NCBI RefSeq assembly: GCF_024055635.1
Contig: NZ_JAMXMB010000021.1
Span: forward strand, 1 to 64,000
Direction: 5' to 3'
Length of the DNA stretch: 64,000 nt
Source: Microbacterium yannicii
Lineage (GTDB): Bacteria > Actinomycetota > Actinomycetes > Actinomycetales > Microbacteriaceae
The notes below the pieces were generated by a model. It made no database searches, was not told the DNA's origin, and saw only the letters and a list, made by a program, of their open reading frames with translations. How positions within the stretch are numbered: position 1 is the stretch's first letter; each line of letters opens with the position of its first letter. Both the position numbers and the translations under genes were made by a program. This document shows positions 60,624 through 64,000 of the stretch, in pieces.

Positions 60624-61859
60624 CTATGCGAACGCGCTCATGCCGGTGATGTCACGACCGATGAGCAGCGCCTGCACGCTCTCGGTGCCCTCGTAGGTGT
60701 GGATCGCCTCGATGTCGGCCATATGCTGCATGACGCCGTTCTCGAGGAGGATGCCGTTGCCGCCGAGCATGTCGCGCGCGGTCGACGCGATGCGGCGGGC
60801 AGCGCGCGTGTTGTGGTACTTCGCCAGCGAGGCCTGCGTCGGGCGCAGTTCACCGCGCCCTTCGAGATCGGCCATCCAGCGGCAGTACAGCTGCATCGCG
60901 GTGAGCTCCTCGAGCATGTTGGCCAGGCGCTCCTGCACCATCTGGAACTTCGCGAGCGGCTTGCCGAACTGGATGCGCTGCTGCGAGTAGGCGAGCGCCG
61001 CCTCGTAGCACGCGGTGGCGTGGCCGAGCGCCGACCACGCGACACCCGACCGCGTCGAGTAGAGCACGGTCGAGGCATCCTTGAAGCTCCTCGTGCCGGG
61101 AAGGACGGCATCGGCCGGCACGCGCACGCCATCGAGCACGATGTGCGCCTGATGGATGCCGCGCAGCGACGCCTTGCCCTGGATCACGGTGCCGACATAC
61201 CCGGGTGTGTCCTGCTCGACGAGGAAGCAGCGCACCGCGCCGTGGTACTCGTCGTCGGCCTCGACGCGTGCCCACACGAAGGTGATCCCGCCGGAGGCCC
61301 CGTTGCCGATCCACTTCTTGGCCCCGTCGATGACCCACTCGTCCGTCGCGGGGTCGCGCCGTGCGACGGTCTCGAGCGAGACCGAGTCCGATCCGTGGTC
61401 GGGTTCGGTGAGGGCGAAGGATGCCGGAACCTCGCCGCGCGCGACCGGCACGAGCCAGCGCTCCTGCTGCTCGTCGCTGCCGAACAGGGCGAGGGTGCGC
61501 AGGGCCAGGCCGCCCTGGACGGCGAGCACGGTGCCGAGCGAGCCGTCCCCGCGCGAGATCTCCATGTTGACCAGACCCGCCGCGAGCGGCGAGAGGCGTG
61601 TCAGCGCGGGATGCACGATGCCGTCGTTGAAGAGATCCCGCTCGCCCATCCGCATCGCCAGGTCGAGCGGGTACTCCGCGGTATCCCACGCCTCGAGCAT
61701 GCGCGTGCCGACCACGTCGATGTACGCCTCGGCGCGTTCCCACGCCTCGCGGTCGGCGGCGGGGATGTCGGCGAACACGGCGTAGTAGTCGGTGCCACGG
61801 CGCGCGGTCACGTCGTACCCTTCGACGCTCTGACCGGGGCGGGGCTGGAAGTCGGTCAC
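60624..61859 (-). CDS. Acyl-CoA dehydrogenase (glutaryl-CoA dehydrogenase-like)
   Basis: FAD-dependent dehydrogenase of 411 residues. FAD/substrate motifs ASFALTEPDHGSDSVSL and WIGNGASGG are present, and the C-terminal HTYEGTESVQALLIGRDITG carries the catalytic-Glu region of the glutaryl-CoA/isovaleryl-CoA branch. The GTG start at 61859 has AGGAG 7 nt upstream; open frame beyond it is not needed. Confidence 0.92.
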   Translation of the reverse strand: MTDFQPRPGQSVEGYDVTARRGTDYYAVFADIPAADREAWERAEAYIDVVGTRMLEAWDTAEYPLDLAMRMGERDLFNDGIVHPALTRLSPLAAGLVNMEISRGDGSLGTVLAVQGGLALRTLALFGSDEQQERWLVPVARGEVPASFALTEPDHGSDSVSLETVARRDPATDEWVIDGAKKWIGNGASGGITFVWARVEADDEYHGAVRCFLVEQDTPGYVGTVIQGKASLRGIHQAHIVLDGVRVPADAVLPGTRSFKDASTVLYSTRSGVAWSALGHATACYEAALAYSQQRIQFGKPLAKFQMVQERLANMLEELTAMQLYCRWMADLEGRGELRPTQASLAKYHNTRAARRIASTARDMLGGNGILLENGVMQHMADIEAIHTYEGTESVQALLIGRDITGMSAFA

Positions 61860-62237
61860 GATCGGACTCCTGACGCGGGTGACGGCGGCTGCGGCATCCG
61901 CTTGCTGGTGGAACTCAATGCCACGAACCATAGTACTCAGTGTCATCACTTTCGTCGCGTGGCACCAACGATCGGTCGTTGAGCGAGCGAGGAACGAGCG
62001 AGACGAAACGCCTGCGCGCGACGCAGCACGAGGGCTCGGCGCGTTTCGTCTCGGTCGCTGGCGCTCCCTCGCTCAACGACCGGTGGATGCAGATCACAGG
62101 TGAGCCGGCCGAGGCACCGGTCGTCGAGCGAGCGAGACGAGACAAAACGCACCCGCGGCGTCTGCTACGGTGGGAAAACCGACCAGCCGGTATGTCGTGG
62201 TCGAGCACGCAAGAGTGGAATGTCGCAAGGAGGCGCC
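61860..62237. other. Repeat-rich gap between divergent genes
   Basis: About 380 bases between the acyl-CoA dehydrogenase and the SDR gene. Its centre is three copies of the dispersed intergenic element (next entry). The SDR ribosome site lies at the right end. No gene was seen. Confidence 0.6.
61973..62150. repeat. Three copies of the dispersed intergenic element
   Basis: Plus-oriented copy 61973-62011, inverted copy 62041-62083 and plus-oriented copy 62117-62150. The first two face each other and could form a long hairpin. Same family as 21558 and 49921-50222. Confidence 0.85.
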
Positions 62238-62990
62238 ATGACCAACGACCACAGCCGTCGCTTCGACGGCACGGTGTCGCTCGTCACCGGTTCGAGCCGC
62301 GGTATCGGGTTCGCGATCGCGCAGCGCATCGTCGACGAGGGCGGCTCGGTCGTCCTCACCGGCCGCAAGCAGGATTCGCTCGACGCCGCCGTGGCCGCCC
62401 TCGGCGAGGCGGCGTCCGCCGTCGCCGGCCGCGCCGACGACGCCGACCACCGGGCGGCGGTCTTCGCGCACATCGCCGAGCGGCACGGCCGGCTCGACCA
62501 CCTCGTCAACAACACCGGCATCAACCCGGTGTACGGGCCGATCGTGGACATCGAGGCCGAGGCAGCACGCAAGATCCTCGAGGTCAACGTGGTCGCCACG
62601 CTCGACTGGACGCGCGCCGCGCTTGCCGCCGGCCTCACCCGCTCCGTCGTGAACATCGCCTCGGTCGCCGGTCTCGGCGCGAGCCCCGGCATCGCGTTCT
62701 ACGGCATCTCGAAGGCCGCGCTCATCAACCTCACCGCGCAGCTCGCGTACGAGCTGGCGCCGCGCATCCGCGTCAACGCCGTCGCGCCGGCCGTGATCAA
62801 GACAGCCTTCGCCCGCGCGCTCTACGAGGGGCACGAGGCCGAGGCATCCGCCGCCTACCCGCTGGCGCGGCTCGGCGAGCCGGCCGACGTCGCCGGGCCG
62901 GTCGCGTTCCTGCTCTCGGACGATGCCGCGTGGATCACGGGCCAGACCGTCGCGATCGACGGCGGCGCCGGCATCCGTCCGCTCGTCTGA
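62238..62990 (+). CDS. Short-chain dehydrogenase/reductase (FabG-like)
   Basis: Oxidoreductase of 250 residues: TGSSRGIGFAIAQ, NNTGINP, VNIAS and YGISKAALI supply the cofactor and Ser-Tyr-Lys catalytic sites. AAGGAGG precedes the ATG. It is followed closely by a TetR gene and another oxidoreductase, suggesting a small catabolic operon with the divergent acyl-CoA dehydrogenase. Confidence 0.92.
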   Translation: MTNDHSRRFDGTVSLVTGSSRGIGFAIAQRIVDEGGSVVLTGRKQDSLDAAVAALGEAASAVAGRADDADHRAAVFAHIAERHGRLDHLVNNTGINPVYGPIVDIEAEAARKILEVNVVATLDWTRAALAAGLTRSVVNIASVAGLGASPGIAFYGISKAALINLTAQLAYELAPRIRVNAVAPAVIKTAFARALYEGHEAEASAAYPLARLGEPADVAGPVAFLLSDDAAWITGQTVAIDGGAGIRPLV

Positions 62991-63026
62991 CCGGAAGCAC
63001 GACGGGTTCGGGTGAAGGATGAAGGA

Positions 63027-63617
63027 ATGAAGGATTCCCACGTCGCCGACGACGTCACCCGCGCCGCCGTCGAGCTGTTCGCCCGCCAGGGGTACGCCAA
63101 CACCAGCGTGCAGCAGATCGTCGAGGCCGCCGGCGTCACCAAGGGCGCGATGTACCACTACTTCGAGTCGAAGGACGACCTGCTCTTCGGCATCTACGAG
63201 CGCCTGCTGACGCTGCAGAAGGCGCACCTCGACGACATCATCGGCCGAGGCGGCACGGTCGACGAGGTGCTGCGCGCGGTGTGCGTCGACGTGCTCGAGA
63301 CCTCCATCGACTCGATGGAGGAGGGGGCGGTGTTCTTCCGCAGCCTCAACATGCTCTCGGCGCCCCGCCACCAGGAGGTGACCCGTCGCCGTCGCGCCTA
63401 CCACGACGAGTTCGCCGAGCTCGTCTCGCGGGGCCAGGCCGAGGGGCTGTACCGCACCGACATCCCGGTGGCGATGCTCGTCGCCCACTTCTTCAGCGAC
63501 GTGCACTACCTGTCGCACTGGTACTCGCCCGAGGGCCCAGAAGACAAGACGCTCGTCGCCGAGCAGCTGACCGACCTGTTCCTGACCAGTCTGAGGAGAA
63601 CGGATGCCGCAACCTGA
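63027..63617 (+). CDS. TetR-family transcriptional regulator
   Basis: Repressor of 196 residues with an N-terminal helix-turn-helix (AAVELFARQGYANTSVQQIVEAAGVTKGAMYHYF) and a helical ligand domain. The ATG at 63027 has GAAGGAT 6 nt upstream. Its stop overlaps the next gene by 14 nt. Probably controls the flanking oxidoreductases and the acyl-CoA dehydrogenase. Confidence 0.92.
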   Translation: MKDSHVADDVTRAAVELFARQGYANTSVQQIVEAAGVTKGAMYHYFESKDDLLFGIYERLLTLQKAHLDDIIGRGGTVDEVLRAVCVDVLETSIDSMEEGAVFFRSLNMLSAPRHQEVTRRRRAYHDEFAELVSRGQAEGLYRTDIPVAMLVAHFFSDVHYLSHWYSPEGPEDKTLVAEQLTDLFLTSLRRTDAAT

Positions 63618-64000
63618 GGTGACCCCGAGGTCCGACGCCACGGGCGCCCTGCCCGACGCGATGCGCGCCTGGCGCGTGACGCAGCTGGGCGAGCCCGCCG
63701 AGGCGCTCGCGCTCGACACCGTCCCGATGCCCGCTCCGGCTGCCGGAGAGGTGCTGGTGAAGGTAGCGGCCGTCGCGGCCAACTTCCCCGACGTGCTGCT
63801 GTGCCGCGGCGAGTACCAGGTCAAGCCCGCGCTGCCCTTCAGCCCCGGCATCGAGTTCGTCGGCACGGTCGCCGCGCTCGGCGACGGGGTCGACGGGTCC
63901 GCGGTCGGCGAGCGCGTGGTCGGGTCGAAGATCGGCGTGCTCTCGGAGTACGCGGTGCTGCCGGCATCCGATGTCTGGACCGCCCCCTCCTCGCTCTCGG
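63604..64000 (+). CDS. Quinone oxidoreductase / MDR-family protein (partial)
   Basis: N-terminal part of a medium-chain reductase, cut by the window end. The GroES-like domain is visible (MRAWRVTQLGEPAEALALD, AANFPDVLLCRGEY, PGIEFVGTV, GERVVG). At least 132 residues are present; the cofactor domain lies beyond. Overlaps the TetR gene. Confidence 0.85.
   Translation, partial: MPQPEVTPRSDATGALPDAMRAWRVTQLGEPAEALALDTVPMPAPAAGEVLVKVAAVAANFPDVLLCRGEYQVKPALPFSPGIEFVGTVAALGDGVDGSAVGERVVGSKIGVLSEYAVLPASDVWTAPSSLS

Overview
This is a high-GC window of about 70% G+C from an actinobacterium, most likely a Microbacteriaceae member close to Microbacterium. The evidence is the GC-rich codon use, frequent GCATCC/GGATGC words, GTG starts, a PspC-type sensor kinase pair, a sigma-K/RskA/fasciclin cassette, Dpp-type sugar loci and single-domain NHEJ enzymes. 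Genus is an inference. No rRNA operon, CRISPR array, prophage or insertion sequence was seen.

Layout. 31-8023: fructan locus with a complete Opp/Dpp-type ABC transporter (two permeases, two ATPases), a cytoplasmic GH32 enzyme, a Tat-exported GH32 enzyme and a PfkB sugar kinase. 8024-12147: an accessory patch with a possible gene remnant, a 113-residue membrane protein, a 965-residue CHAT-protease protein and an aberrant tRNA-Met(CAT)-like element. 12148-15766: cell-surface cassette (DUF4397 protein, class F sortase, ECF sigma factor, anti-sigma factor, fasciclin protein), with a shared candidate promoter motif in front of both the first and last genes. 15853-21382: small membrane proteins, a degenerate EAL protein, two oxidoreductases, an EVE-like protein and small unknowns including a glutamine-rich 56-mer. 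21611-28869: WYL regulator, DrrAB-type exporter, a very large hydrolase-like membrane protein, OhrR-like regulator and glutathione peroxidase.

29057-40581 is a catabolic island. It has a GntR regulator, an ornithine-cyclodeaminase-family enzyme, a carbohydrate ABC importer without its own ATPase, a metal-dependent amidohydrolase, two related TIM-barrel isomerases flanking a covalent-FAD oxidoreductase, and an M24 hydrolase without the usual metal ligands. A palindromic word, TTGTATACCAA, occurs before three of its transcription units and is the likely GntR operator. The substrate is unknown.

40690-50222: PspC envelope-stress genes with a two-component system, the PcrA helicase (its coding sequence carries two intergenic-repeat copies), a MerR regulator, an SseB-like protein and a 65-bp tandem repeat array. 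50324-64000: ArsR/AHSA1/RibD-like operon, separate NHEJ polymerase and ATP-dependent ligase genes, a serine-hydrolase-like pseudoenzyme, SDR enzymes, a giant LuxR-family ATPase regulator, an AI-2E-family permease, an acyl-CoA dehydrogenase and a TetR-linked oxidoreductase cluster that runs off the window.

The best candidates for something undescribed are the CHAT protease plus small membrane protein module next to the odd tRNA, the GntR-controlled catabolic island, and the ECF-sigma surface regulon.
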